Source: an uncultured Bacillaceae bacterium
GTDB taxonomy: Bacteria > Bacillota > Bacilli > Bacillales > Amphibacillaceae
Assembly (NCBI GenBank): GCA_937925695.1
Contig: CALAMD010000130.1
Coordinates: 17,800 to 81,799 of the forward strand
DNA length: 64,000 bases
Direction of reading: 5' to 3'
Each line of letters opens with the position of its first letter. Position 1 is the first letter of the stretch. Positions 20,500-30,712 of the stretch are shown here, piece after piece. Made by a program: the position numbers and the translations under genes. The notes below the pieces were generated by a model. The model saw only the letters and a program-made list of their open reading frames with translations, did no database searches and was not told the DNA's origin.

Positions 20500-21267
20500 T
20501 CATTTAATATTAAATAATCGAAAAGCATTTTGGGTGGTTGCCTCACATAAGGTTTCATAAGAGATCCCTTTTAATTCTGCAATTTTCTTAGCAACATAGG
20601 TAACATAAGCTGGTTCATTTCGCTTACCCCGATACGGATGGGGTGTTAAATAAGGGGCATCCGTTTCAATAAGTAATTTATTTAACGGTACAGCTTTAGC
20701 TACTTCTTTAGGTAAGGTAGCATTTTTAAATGTTACCGGTCCGCCAAGGGAAATATAAAAGTTCATTTCGAGACAAGTTTCAAGGTACTCAATTGAATCA
20801 CTGTAGCAATGCATGATCCCACCAACATCCTTGGCATTCTCTTCTTGTAATATTTGAATAACATCTTCTGTCGCTTCTCGATTATGAATGACAATCGGCA
20901 TATTTAGTTTTTTGGCTAACTGGATTTGTTTACGAAAGATCTCTTTTTGAACATCTTTTGGTGAGCGATCCCAATGATAATCTAAGCCCATTTCGCCTAA
21001 TGCAACAACTTTGGGATGAGTTGACAGGTCTTCGATCCATTTGAGATCTTCATCTTTACAATCAATCGCATCAACAGGATGCCAACCTATGGCAGCATAA
21101 ATCGTTTCATATTGTTCAGCGATTTCTAAGGCTAAAGGAATTGTTTCATGATTAAATCCGACGACAACCATATGGGATACGCCAGCCTCAAAGGCGCGTT
21201 CAATCACTTCGGTGCGATCTTTAGCATATTGTCGAGCATTTAAATGTACGTGTGTATCGAATAACAT
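20500..21267 (-). CDS. tatD: TatD-family metal-dependent DNase
   Basis: This 255-residue TIM-barrel hydrolase begins MLFDTHVHLNARQYAKDR, which carries the DxHxH metal ligands. GEMGLDYHWDRSP, PIVIHNREATED, GIMHCYSDS and ETDAPYLTPHPYRGKRNEP follow in family order. TatD proteins are 3'-5' exonucleases and deoxyribonucleases. It stands alone between terminators, downstream of metS as in Bacillus (yabD). Confidence 0.95.
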   Translation of the reverse strand: MLFDTHVHLNARQYAKDRTEVIERAFEAGVSHMVVVGFNHETIPLALEIAEQYETIYAAIGWHPVDAIDCKDEDLKWIEDLSTHPKVVALGEMGLDYHWDRSPKDVQKEIFRKQIQLAKKLNMPIVIHNREATEDVIQILQEENAKDVGGIMHCYSDSIEYLETCLEMNFYISLGGPVTFKNATLPKEVAKAVPLNKLLIETDAPYLTPHPYRGKRNEPAYVTYVAKKIAELKGISYETLCEATTQNAFRLFNIK

Positions 21268-21423
21268 TGATCAGCCTCCACATCATCATCAAGAAGTATT
21301 TTAAATGTAACAAACAGATTACAATGAGATTACAAGAAATGGTTACATCATTCGTAACACTTTTTTATCCTGACCTTATCGATTACTTGAAACAATATCA
21401 AATTTGATCTTTCCTTGTACATA

Positions 21424-21455
21424 AAAAGACCCACTCTTTCTGTTGAGTTGGGTCT
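21424..21455 (-). terminator. Intrinsic terminator of metS
   Basis: On the minus strand AAGACCCAACTC pairs with GAGTGGGTCTT with a small bulge, followed by TTTATG. It begins about 10 bp after the metS stop. Confidence 0.82.
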
Positions 21456-21464
21456 TGGGTGATT

Positions 21465-23438
<1,974 letters not shown>

Positions 23439-23616
23439 TCAAACTACACTTTTTTCCAATCATAACGTTGATTACTATTTAAGTATTTTATCATAACATT
23501 TCCATAAACACATATTATCAAACAGGCTTATTACCTTTTTGAGGATAAACCAGTCAGATCATGACCTCATCTATCTTTAACCAATGATGATCTCTGTTAT
23601 AGTAATGAAATGAAAC

Positions 23617-24489
23617 CTATTTTATATGGTACAATTCATAAACCTCACGGCGAGGAAGTTGTCTTTCTTCGGCAACTTGTTTAATCGCTTCTTTACTTGA
23701 AAGTTGATTATTCTCGATCAAGTAGTCTACATGCTCTTTTACTGAAAATCGACTCCACCATAATTGATTTTTCTCGGCCTCAGTCTCTTCATGACCTTGA
23801 ACGACGATACAATACTCCCCACGAGGTTGATGATCTGCTAACCAGGCAAGTACTTCACTCGATGTTCCCCGGACATATTCCTCATGTAACTTTGTTAATT
23901 CTCGGGCAATCGCCATTTGCCGATCACCTAAAACGTCAAAAATGGATTGAACTGTCGCAGAAATGCGATGAGGTGATTCATAAAAAATCATCGTTGCTGT
24001 GTTTGACCGTAAACGTTCTAGCTCTTGGTTTTTTTCTTGCTTTTTTCTTGGTAGAAATCCATAAAACAAGAATTCTTGTGTCGGTAATCCTGAACCAATT
24101 AATGCACATAAAGCTGCATTTGCCCCTGGTAAAACGATAACAGGGTAGTCTTTTGCAATTAATGCTTGAATTAATTCATAGCCAGGGTCAGAAATAGCCG
24201 GCATGCCTGCATCACTAACTAGAGCGATCATGTCGCCATTGGCAACTTTTTGAACGATTTCTAAAGTCCGGTGCTGTTTATTATGCTCGTGATAACTGAT
24301 GAGCGGTGTTTTAATGTCAAAATGGTTAAGCAATTTTTTTGTATTTCTCGTGTCTTCAGCAGCAATAAGTGTTGCCTCTTTCAAGACGTTAAGTGCCCGG
24401 AAGGTAATATCGTCTAAATTACCAATCGGTGTTGGTACGATATATAAACTCCCTTTTTCACGATCTTCAAAGCTCTTTTGTATGTACAC
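23617..24489 (-). CDS. rsmI: 16S rRNA C1402 2'-O-ribose methyltransferase RsmI
   Basis: This 290-residue tetrapyrrole-methylase-fold enzyme uses SAM to methylate C1402 of 16S rRNA. Motifs are YIVPTPIGNLDDITFRALNV, AAEDTRNTKKLL, VSDAGMPAISDPGYEL and VLPGANAAL. The start is a GTG at 24489 within the end of yazA (23-base overlap), giving the extra N-terminal leader seen in Bacillus YabC. The overlap chain yabB-yazA-rsmI indicates one operon. Confidence 0.96.
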   Translation of the reverse strand: MYIQKSFEDREKGSLYIVPTPIGNLDDITFRALNVLKEATLIAAEDTRNTKKLLNHFDIKTPLISYHEHNKQHRTLEIVQKVANGDMIALVSDAGMPAISDPGYELIQALIAKDYPVIVLPGANAALCALIGSGLPTQEFLFYGFLPRKKQEKNQELERLRSNTATMIFYESPHRISATVQSIFDVLGDRQMAIARELTKLHEEYVRGTSSEVLAWLADHQPRGEYCIVVQGHEETEAEKNQLWWSRFSVKEHVDYLIENNQLSSKEAIKQVAEERQLPRREVYELYHIK

Positions 24490-24760
24490 CTAAATTCACT
24501 TCTTTCTGGTATGCCTGAATTAATTTCTCCTTTTCTTGCTTTGTTAATTGTTTAATCGCGTATTCTCGTTTGAGTGCTTCACTTTTTGTTTGAAACCTTT
24601 CTTGATAAACAACCTCAAAAGGACCGCGTCCCCGTGTATACTTTGCACCTTTGCCACTTTCATGTAAGGCAAGGCGATGTTGTAAATCATTCGTATACCC
24701 GGTATATAGCGTATGATCCTTACATTTTAACATATAAACAATATGTTCAGTTGTTCCCAT
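24467..24760 (-). CDS. GIY-YIG nuclease-superfamily protein YazA
   Basis: This 97-residue UPF0213 protein has the GIY-YIG core split as [18 protein letters not shown], followed by [19 protein letters not shown]. The biological substrate of this UvrC-like stand-alone domain is not known. ATG 24760 has an AGGGGC site; a longer frame to 24805 lies inside yabB. It overlaps yabB by 14 bases and rsmI by 23. Confidence 0.92.
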   Translation of the reverse strand: MGTTEHIVYMLKCKDHTLYTGYTNDLQHRLALHESGKGAKYTRGRGPFEVVYQERFQTKSEALKREYAIKQLTKQEKEKLIQAYQKEVNLGVHTKEL

Positions 24761-25493
24761 AAATAATTGCCCCTGCTTCTTTTGTATATGTATTATCATC
24801 TTCATATATATATAAAGGAGGTAATAATTTCAAATCAGGTTTACCGTCTCTAATGGCTTCTATTAATAACATATTAGCTTCCTTCCCTTTTTTTGGATAT
24901 ATAAATTGTAATCTTTTCGGCTCCAATTGATAGGCTTTTAACAGCGTAATTAATTCGACTAGTCTGCCTGGCCGATGTACGAGCGTGACTTTTCCGCCAG
25001 GTTTGACATATAATTTACAAGCCTTAATCACATCTTCTAGAGTACAACAGATTTCATGTTTCGCAATGGTAACATGCTGATTTTTATTTTGTTCATTTTT
25101 TGTTGGTGTCCGAAAATAGGGAGGATTACAAGTTACCGTATCGAAATGACTTTGGGCAAGTGGTGGTTGAATGTTTTTTAAGTCAGCGTGGATCATGGAA
25201 ATTTGATTTTCTAATTGATTATATTGAATGCTTCTTTCGGCCATGTTGACCAACTTTTCCTGTATTTCTACGCCGATGATTTTGGCTTTAGTTCTTTGAG
25301 ATAACATCAAGGGAATAACACCATTACCAGAACATAAATCTAATATATTCCCTTTAGCAATAGGGATGCTTGCAAAATGAGCAAGTAAAACGGCATCTAA
25401 TGAAAAGGAAAATACAGATCGACTTTGGATAATCTTCATTGATTCGTTAGCAAATAAATAGTCTAAACGTTCATCATCATAAAGCTGAACCAT
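24747..25493 (-). CDS. tRNA1(Val) A37 N6-methyltransferase-like protein (YabB/TrmN6)
   Basis: This 248-residue Rossmann methyltransferase has the SAM loop [16 protein letters not shown] and the adenine-N6 catalytic tetrad in [12 protein letters not shown]. TrmN6 in Escherichia coli methylates A37 of tRNA-Val; the tRNA target in Bacillaceae is inferred. It is the first gene of the yabB-yazA-rsmI operon. Beyond it the conserved order is interrupted by the island at 25,680-29,470. Confidence 0.93.
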   Translation of the reverse strand: MVQLYDDERLDYLFANESMKIIQSRSVFSFSLDAVLLAHFASIPIAKGNILDLCSGNGVIPLMLSQRTKAKIIGVEIQEKLVNMAERSIQYNQLENQISMIHADLKNIQPPLAQSHFDTVTCNPPYFRTPTKNEQNKNQHVTIAKHEICCTLEDVIKACKLYVKPGGKVTLVHRPGRLVELITLLKAYQLEPKRLQFIYPKKGKEANMLLIEAIRDGKPDLKLLPPLYIYEDDNTYTKEAGAIIYGNN

Positions 25494-25685
25494 GAATTAT
25501 TCTTTACCTTTCTTTACATATTCTCTTTAGATTGTTTATACGTATTACAACAGCCGACATATATAACTGCGATTAGTTTTGAGTATAGCAAGAAAAGAGC
25601 ATGAAAGAAAATTTTTTACCAAGCACATGTTGTGTAGAAGAATTGATTAAGCATGCTCAAGGCAAATGAGACAGTTAATCATAAA

Positions 25686-25713
25686 AGGAAGGAGCTAACA
25701 TGGCCCCTTCCCT
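25686..25713 (-). terminator. Intrinsic terminator after the broken DMT transporter
   Basis: On the minus strand GGAAGGGGC pairs with GCTCCTTCC around a short loop, followed by TTTTAT. It lies 43 bp after the transporter stop, so the transporter once had a complete transcription unit on the minus strand. Confidence 0.8.
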
Positions 25714-25755
25714 TTTGCTCTTACTTCTGTTATATACTTTTTATGATAAATTTTA

Positions 25756-26485
25756 TTAAGGTGTTCCAGGTGCTTTTGATGTTCGAGACTTTTTAAATAT
25801 AGCCCGATGCAGACCGTTTTGGTAAGCAACTGCTCCAAGAACGAGAACGACACCAAGGATCTGAATAAAGGTTGGAATCTCGGCAAATAGCACAACTGAA
25901 ATAATGGCTACCGTTAAAATAGGACTTAATAAGAGTAGTCCAGCAACAATTGTTGAATTTAGACGAACAGAACCATACTGTACGAAAGTCCATGCTACTG
26001 CTTGACCTAAAGTTGCTAAAACAATCATCCAGACCCAGTTCATAGCATTAATTGGATCACCAAGAGCAGTTTCTGGATTAGCTGGGAGCGCTCCATTAAC
26101 AAGGACTCCATTTGTAATATCAAATCCACGCCCCGTAAAGAACATTGCGATTGTTGGGGCTACTAACTGAGCAAGGGTAGCATATGCCATTGGTTGAACA
26201 ATTTGACCAATATTACCTTTACTTGCCTTACGACTTGTATATAGATAGATACCGTAACAAACACCTGAAATACTACCTGCAATTGTACCAAGTAAAGCTA
26301 GATCCATGCCATATATTGTCGTCGGTCCATCTGTTGGTCCTTGATCGCCATTAAAAATACCACCTGTCATTACAACACCAAGTATCATAATCGGTGCGAC
26401 GATAAAGTATGTTTTTGGTACTCTTTCTCTGTCAAAGAGAAAAGCAAGGGCTGGTAAAATAATTACTTGTAAATTGAGTAACACA
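25756..26485 (-). pseudogene. EamA/DMT-family transporter, main (C-terminal) segment, 5' end displaced
   Basis: About 241 codons read VLLNLQVIILPALAFLF and onward as EamA-type transmembrane helices, with a second EamA half (SGVCYGIYLYTSRKASKG, FIQILGVVLVLGAVAYQN) and a natural stop. The first roughly 100 residues are missing from this strand. They occur immediately next door on the opposite strand (26480-26673 and 26738-26857). The breakpoint lies in the hexamer AACACA at 26480-26485. The frame opens with a GTG but has no ribosome site. Known DMT proteins of this type continue GSGIA(S/A)V-LLNLQVII across this junction, so the reconstruction is confident. The gene as read here is unlikely to make a functional transporter. 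Confidence 0.85.
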
Positions 26486-26673
26486 TCAGCCTTTTTGCGT
26501 TGTGCGCTAGGATTTTTGCCACTACTTCCATTTATGATTAGAGAAAGAAAAAAAGTTGGTAGTTTAAGTAAAACAGGAATTTTGCTCTCTCTTTTAGCAG
26601 GTCTGTTCTTAGGAATTGACTTTACAGCTTGGAATTATTCCATCTACTATGTAGGTTCAGGTATTGCTTCTGT
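26480..26673 (+). pseudogene. Inverted middle segment of the DMT transporter
   Basis: The plus strand encodes TSAFLRCALGFLPLLPF, then ERKKVGSLSKTGILLSLL, then GIDFTAWNYSIYYVGSGIAS and V. This is exactly the stretch that belongs between the N-terminal piece (26738-26857) and the main body (25756-26485). It is flipped relative to the main body. Its left edge shares AACACA with the neighbouring inverted main segment. Its right edge ends at TCTGT, where the main body should continue GTTACTC. No bases of the coding sequence seem to be lost at either edge. Confidence 0.82.
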
Positions 26674-26857
26674 ATCATGGGAGAATTTATGTTTCATCAA
26701 GTTTCATCAAGAATTTAACAACATGGAGATGAAAAATATGGAAAACAATGCAACTAATAAAGGGAATGCCAAAGCCTATACGATTTTAATTATTGGTATT
26801 GTCTTTTTAGCATTTACTGCACCGTGGGTGAAGTTGTCAAACTTTGAGCCAGCAAAA
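26674..26857 (+). pseudogene. Inverted 5' segment of the DMT transporter: ribosome site, start codon and first helix
   Basis: A good ribosome site (GGAGATG) stands 5 bp before ATG 26738, which opens MENNATNKGNAKAY, then helix TILIIGIVFLAFTAPWVK and LSNFEPA. This is the normal N-terminus of a DMT transporter. The natural next residues (N-T-S-A-F-L) are at 26480 onward, upstream on the same strand. After GAGCCAGCAAA the frame hits unrelated sequence and stops (KV stop). The 5' untranslated part contains a tandem 10-base duplication GTTTCATCAA (26691-26710). The middle and 5' segments happen to be in one frame, making an artificial 129-codon reading frame. Confidence 0.8.
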
Positions 26858-26879
26858 GTATGATAAAGAATAAATTGTA

Positions 26880-27014
26880 TCAATCAACATTTAATTCATT
26901 TGTTAAATAATTGGCAAACTCCTGCCATGTATTATCCATTTCTCCTTTTAACAATACTAAGTCCGATGCTAACCATCTGACATTAATTACTTTATCCTCA
27001 AGCAAGGCAACATT
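26880..27014 (-). pseudogene. Orphan 3' end of an unidentified gene
   Basis: The minus strand has a 44-codon open stretch beginning NVALLEDKVINVRWLASD, continuing LVLLKGEMDNTWQEFANYL and ending TNELNVD with a TGA. It has the amino-acid texture of a soluble protein C-terminus. It lacks a start codon and ribosome site. Its upstream edge collides with the OppB-type tail on the other strand at about 27000-27014. I do not recognise the family. Confidence 0.4.
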
Positions 27015-27110
27015 GTTATATGTAGTACATTGTTTGTCTTTGTCGGTAATTTATTAGCCGATATGTTATATAAAGTAGTTGATCCTCGCATGCGAAGAGG
27101 TGAGTTGTAA
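27000..27110 (+). pseudogene. C-terminal remnant of an OppB/NikB-type ABC permease
   Basis: The plus strand in one frame reads KQGNIVICSTLFVFVGNLL, then ADMLYKVVDPRMRRGEL and a stop that overlaps the next ATG (TAATG). The xQG, NLL(V/A)D and DPR(I/M)R elements are the classic end of the first permease of oligopeptide/nickel importers. About 270 upstream residues are absent, so the gene is a 3' stump directly preceding its intact partner permease. Confidence 0.75.
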
Positions 27111-27955
27111 TGTTAAGTACACGGATATTTATGAAATTGAGCTTACGACAACGTACATTCCTTAGCATCGTTCTATCATTAATCATACTTTTAGGAATGA
27201 TATTTTCCGGTTTATGGTTAGGAGATGAAAGGCTAGGGATTAATCCTGAGGCAATTAACGAGGCACCTTCCGTTCGTCATATATTTGGAACGGACTGGTT
27301 AGGGAGAGACATGTTAGCGAGAACATTAAAAGGATTAACATTAAGTTTTAGTGTAGGGCTCCTTGCTGCCATGGTGAGTGCAATGATTGCCTTAGTTCTT
27401 AGTCTTTTGGCCTCTATGAATAAAATCATCGACCAAATCGTTACGTGGCTCATTGATTTGTTTCTAAGTGTACCCCATTTGATCCTTTTGCTATTGATTT
27501 CTTTTGCCATGGGCGGTGGATTTAGCGGTGTTGTCGTTGGGCTGGCATTAACTCATTGGCCTAGTCTAACCCGGGTCTTACGGGGGGAAATGCTACAAGT
27601 GAAAACAGCCCAGTATGTCAAAATATCACAACAGTTAGGTAAATCACATGTGTGGATTGCAAGAAAACATATCTTACCGCATCTTCTGCCCCAATTATTT
27701 ATTGGTTTGATTCTTCTATTTCCACATTGTATTCTTCATGAAGCAGCCATTACATTTCTTGGTTTTGGTTTGCCTGCAGAACAGCCAGCCATTGGCATTA
27801 TTTTATCAGAATCAATGCGATACTTATCGACAGGAAAATGGTGGCTAGCTGTTTTTCCAGGAATGTCATTACTATTGATGGTCTTCCTTTTTGATATAGT
27901 AGGACAAAGTATGCGTAAATGGATCGATCCTTTTCATGGTCAGAAAGGAGCCTAA
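27110..27955 (+). CDS. OppC/NikC/CntC-type ABC transporter permease
   Basis: This 281-residue protein has five to six transmembrane helices. It has the family N-terminal helix and HIFGTDWLGRDMLARTLKG, then the EAA-type loop facing the ATPase (residues about 180-200; YVKISQQLGKSHVWIARKHI), and AAITFLGFGLPAEQPAIG near the end. It belongs to the peptide/nickel/metallophore importer family. The ribosome site AGAGGTG lies in the tail of the truncated partner permease. The ATPase gene starts 5 bp downstream. Without an intact first permease or a binding protein here, function is doubtful unless partners lie elsewhere. Confidence 0.88.
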   Translation: MLSTRIFMKLSLRQRTFLSIVLSLIILLGMIFSGLWLGDERLGINPEAINEAPSVRHIFGTDWLGRDMLARTLKGLTLSFSVGLLAAMVSAMIALVLSLLASMNKIIDQIVTWLIDLFLSVPHLILLLLISFAMGGGFSGVVVGLALTHWPSLTRVLRGEMLQVKTAQYVKISQQLGKSHVWIARKHILPHLLPQLFIGLILLFPHCILHEAAITFLGFGLPAEQPAIGIILSESMRYLSTGKWWLAVFPGMSLLLMVFLFDIVGQSMRKWIDPFHGQKGA

Positions 27956-27960
27956 GCACC

Positions 27961-29424
27961 ATGTCTTTATTTGAAGAAAAACAACAAAAAGTACCTCTTC
28001 TACAAGTAGAGGATTTTGCTCTTGCGTTTCGTGTCTATAAAAAAGGATTACGTGAAGAACACATGCAAGTTATTCGTAAGTTAAATATGACGATTCATAA
28101 AGGGGAAGTTGTCGCTGTTGTTGGCGCAAGTGGGTCCGGTAAAAGCTTGCTTGCCGATGCTGTTTTAGGAATTTTACCTGAAAACGCAGTATGTCAAGGG
28201 CGTTTATATTATAAAGGTGAATTACTGACGAGTGATAGACAAAGGCAACTTCGAGGCCGAGAAATTTCTTTAATTCCCCAATCGATTAATGCATTAGATC
28301 CGTTAATGAAGATTGGTAAACAAGTTCAAAGAGCTGTTAAGCAAGGAATTAGTAAAAAGAGTCAACGGGCTATTTTTGACCAATTTTATTTGTCGAAGGA
28401 AATTGACAATTACTATCCCTTTGAACTTTCTGGCGGGATGGCTAGACGAGTGTTGGCAGCAACAGCCCTGATAAATAATCCAGATTTAATTATTGCTGAT
28501 GAACCAACACCAGGACTCGATGCCCAGTCTCTTCAAGAGGTGATTCAATATATTAGACAAGTAGCAGACAAGGGTAAAGGTGTTATGTTGATTACCCATG
28601 ATATTACCGCTGCTCTTAAAATAGCTGATAAGTTTGTGATTATGAATCAAGGTGAAACAATTGAAACAGTTAAGGGAACTGCCTTTATCGGAGAAGGAAC
28701 AGCGTTAAAGAAAAGTTATACGAAAGCTTTATGGCATGCCTTACCGCAAAATAAATTTTCCGTAAAGACAACCCTAACATCTCCGATCATAAAAGAGAAG
28801 TCTGATTCAAACAAACAATCCAATCTGCAAGTTAAACAAGTAAGTTATCAATTAGATCATGGCCAACTGTTATTTAAAAATGTAAATCTTACTCTTCACC
28901 CTGGTGAAGTTGTCGGTCTTAAAGGCGATAGTGGGATTGGAAAAACAACCTTAGCCAAAATTATTGCTGGTTACCTAAAACCAACGAACGGTATAGTAAC
29001 AATCAATAACGAACTAGTAAATCAACAACAACATCCCGTTCAATTAGTTTGGCAACATCCTGAACAATCTATCAATCCAAAGTGGACGATGAAACAAGTG
29101 CTTAAAGAAAGTAACATGTTAGATGAGGAAACGATGAAGATGCTCGGTATCCGCAAGGAATGGTTGTCACGTTGGCCAAGCGAGCTGTCAGGTGGGGAAC
29201 TTCAACGTTTTGCCATTGCTCGCGTGTTAAATGAACAGACAAAGTATTTGTTACTTGATGAAATTACAACGATGCTTGATGCGATCACCCAAGCAGAAAT
29301 ATGGCATCAACTATTAAATATCGTTGCTATACGAAAAATAGGTGTGCTAGTAATCAGTCATGATGAAGATTTATTGACAAGAGTTTGTCATCGAATTCTC
29401 GATTTCAATGAAATGAGATATTAA
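27961..29424 (+). CDS. Double ABC ATPase (fused NikD/CntD-like and NikE/CntF-like domains)
   Basis: This 487-residue protein contains two complete nucleotide-binding domains. The first (about residues 10-240) has Walker A VVGASGSGKS, signature LSGGMARRVLAA and Walker B LIIADEPTPGLD. The second (about 285-487) has GLKGDSGIGKTTLAKIIAG, LSGGELQRFAIARV and LLLDEITTMLD. Most peptide, nickel and staphylopine importers use two separate ATPases; here they are fused. ATG 27961 follows AAGGAG; the in-frame codons upstream overlap the permease. It is the last gene before a two-way terminator. Confidence 0.92.
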   Translation: MSLFEEKQQKVPLLQVEDFALAFRVYKKGLREEHMQVIRKLNMTIHKGEVVAVVGASGSGKSLLADAVLGILPENAVCQGRLYYKGELLTSDRQRQLRGREISLIPQSINALDPLMKIGKQVQRAVKQGISKKSQRAIFDQFYLSKEIDNYYPFELSGGMARRVLAATALINNPDLIIADEPTPGLDAQSLQEVIQYIRQVADKGKGVMLITHDITAALKIADKFVIMNQGETIETVKGTAFIGEGTALKKSYTKALWHALPQNKFSVKTTLTSPIIKEKSDSNKQSNLQVKQVSYQLDHGQLLFKNVNLTLHPGEVVGLKGDSGIGKTTLAKIIAGYLKPTNGIVTINNELVNQQQHPVQLVWQHPEQSINPKWTMKQVLKESNMLDEETMKMLGIRKEWLSRWPSELSGGELQRFAIARVLNEQTKYLLLDEITTMLDAITQAEIWHQLLNIVAIRKIGVLVISHDEDLLTRVCHRILDFNEMRY

Positions 29425-29439
29425 TAGTGGAACAAAAAA

Positions 29440-29471
29440 AGGTTTTAAGCTTAAACTACAGCTTAAAACCT
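29440..29471. terminator. Bidirectional terminator between the ABC genes and yabA
   Basis: AGGTTTTAAGC (29440-29450) pairs with GCTTAAAACCT (29461-29471). T-rich tails exist on both strands (ATTTTAATTTG on plus; TTTTTTTGTTCC on minus). It serves the converging ABC transporter and yabA operons. Confidence 0.85.
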
Positions 29472-29525
29472 ATTTTAATTTGCTAATCATATTCTAGCAG
29501 ATATTTATGTGATAAACAGAAGAAA

Positions 29526-29873
29526 TTATTTTGTTTTATTAAGAAACAATAAACAGAACAGACAGTCCCCTTCTTCCCTTGGACTTCCAAAGTGAACATT
29601 ACATATATGGAACCCTTCTTCATATAACCTAGCAAGGTTATCATATCCTTCGCCAGGAATCTCTGTAGATGATTTATCAGAAGGTTCATTTTCTGGTTGT
29701 TTATCGGAAGACTCTAACCGTTTGCGGATATGGTGATTTTCTATGGCTAGTCGATGATTTTCTTCTAGCAATTTACTCAGCTGTTGCTTTAAATCACCTA
29801 ATTGTTCATATAATTCACCAATTTGTTTCTCCATATCCGAAACTTGATCAAAGATTTGTCTCTTTCCCATCAT
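29526..29873 (-). CDS. yabA: DNA replication initiation control protein YabA
   Basis: This 115-residue protein has an N-terminal coiled coil (residues about 3-60; [20 protein letters not shown]) that tetramerises and a C-terminal zinc motif, [19 protein letters not shown] (HxCx.. CxxC). YabA binds DnaA and DnaN and restrains re-initiation. Start ATG 29873 (or the adjacent 29870) follows GTGGGGTG. It ends the holB-ricT-yabA run. Confidence 0.95.
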   Translation of the reverse strand: MMGKRQIFDQVSDMEKQIGELYEQLGDLKQQLSKLLEENHRLAIENHHIRKRLESSDKQPENEPSDKSSTEIPGEGYDNLARLYEEGFHICNVHFGSPREEGDCLFCLLFLNKTK

Positions 29874-29884
29874 TTTACACCCCA

Positions 29885-30712
29885 CTATTTTGTGGCCTGT
29901 GCGGTAATAATTCCTTCCTCAACTAATTCATCTAACGTATATTCTATAATGCGATGATGATCATTCATTTCTATTTGGATGAGTTTATCAAGAATATTAA
30001 GGCCGACAACTTTTCCATCACCATAAGGCGTTTGGATGAATTCACCAAGATCTGGTAATTCGCGCTTCACTTCTTCATAATAATCATTTTCATATTTTAA
30101 ACAGCACATTAATCTACCGCATAGACCAGAAATTTTAGTCGGATTTAGTGACAGGTTTTGATCTTTTGCCATTTTAATTGATACTGGTTCAAAGTCTCCT
30201 AAAAAGGTAGAACAACAGAGCATCCTGCCACAAGGACCTATACCACCTAACATTTTTGCTTCATCTCTTACACCAATTTGTCGTAACTCAATTCGTGTTT
30301 TAAAGATTCCTGCTAAATCTTTTACCAAATCTCTAAAATCTATTCGACCATCTGCGGTAAAGTAAAAAATAAGTTTATTACGATCAAGAGTATAATCGAC
30401 TTCAACTAGATTCATATCTAGGTTATGTGCTTCTATTTTTTCTAGACCTATTTGAAAAGCCTCTTTGGCTCGTTTACGATTTTCTATAACTGTTTGTTCA
30501 TCTTCTTTAGTAGCGAGACGAATCACTTTTTTGAGAGGTAAAACGACATCTTCCTTATCTATTAGCTTCTTAGCAATGACCACTTTCCCAAATTCAATCC
30601 CTCGTACGGTCTCAACAATGACATAACTATCTTTGGTAATGTCGTGATCCCCTGGATCAAAATAATATATTTTACCTGCTTTTTTGAAGCGAACACCGAT
30701 AACTTCTATCAT
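29885..30712 (-). CDS. ricT: RicT/YaaT, Cys-rich component of the Y-complex (PSP1 family)
   Basis: This 275-residue protein binds iron-sulfur clusters with RicA and RicF, and acts in RNase Y-dependent RNA processing, competence, biofilm and sporulation. It has the PSP1 core ([12 protein letters not shown]) and the Cys-rich region [19 protein letters not shown] followed by [14 protein letters not shown]. Its start overlaps the holB stop by four bases (ATGA), and yabA follows after 11 bp. Confidence 0.95.
   Translation of the reverse strand: MIEVIGVRFKKAGKIYYFDPGDHDITKDSYVIVETVRGIEFGKVVIAKKLIDKEDVVLPLKKVIRLATKEDEQTVIENRKRAKEAFQIGLEKIEAHNLDMNLVEVDYTLDRNKLIFYFTADGRIDFRDLVKDLAGIFKTRIELRQIGVRDEAKMLGGIGPCGRMLCCSTFLGDFEPVSIKMAKDQNLSLNPTKISGLCGRLMCCLKYENDYYEEVKRELPDLGEFIQTPYGDGKVVGLNILDKLIQIEMNDHHRIIEYTLDELVEEGIITAQATK

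Noticed and set aside
25695..25993. Overlapping minus-strand frames inside the transporter 3' part
   Set aside because: They are shadows of the EamA coding frame and of its terminator.
26691..26710. Tandem GTTTCATCAA as part of a CRISPR or longer repeat
   Set aside because: Only two adjacent 10-base copies exist, with no spacer structure.
26474..26863. 129-codon plus-strand reading frame as an intact small membrane protein
   Set aside because: It is two transporter fragments in the wrong order joined by a 5' leader; the second half carries its own ribosome site and start.
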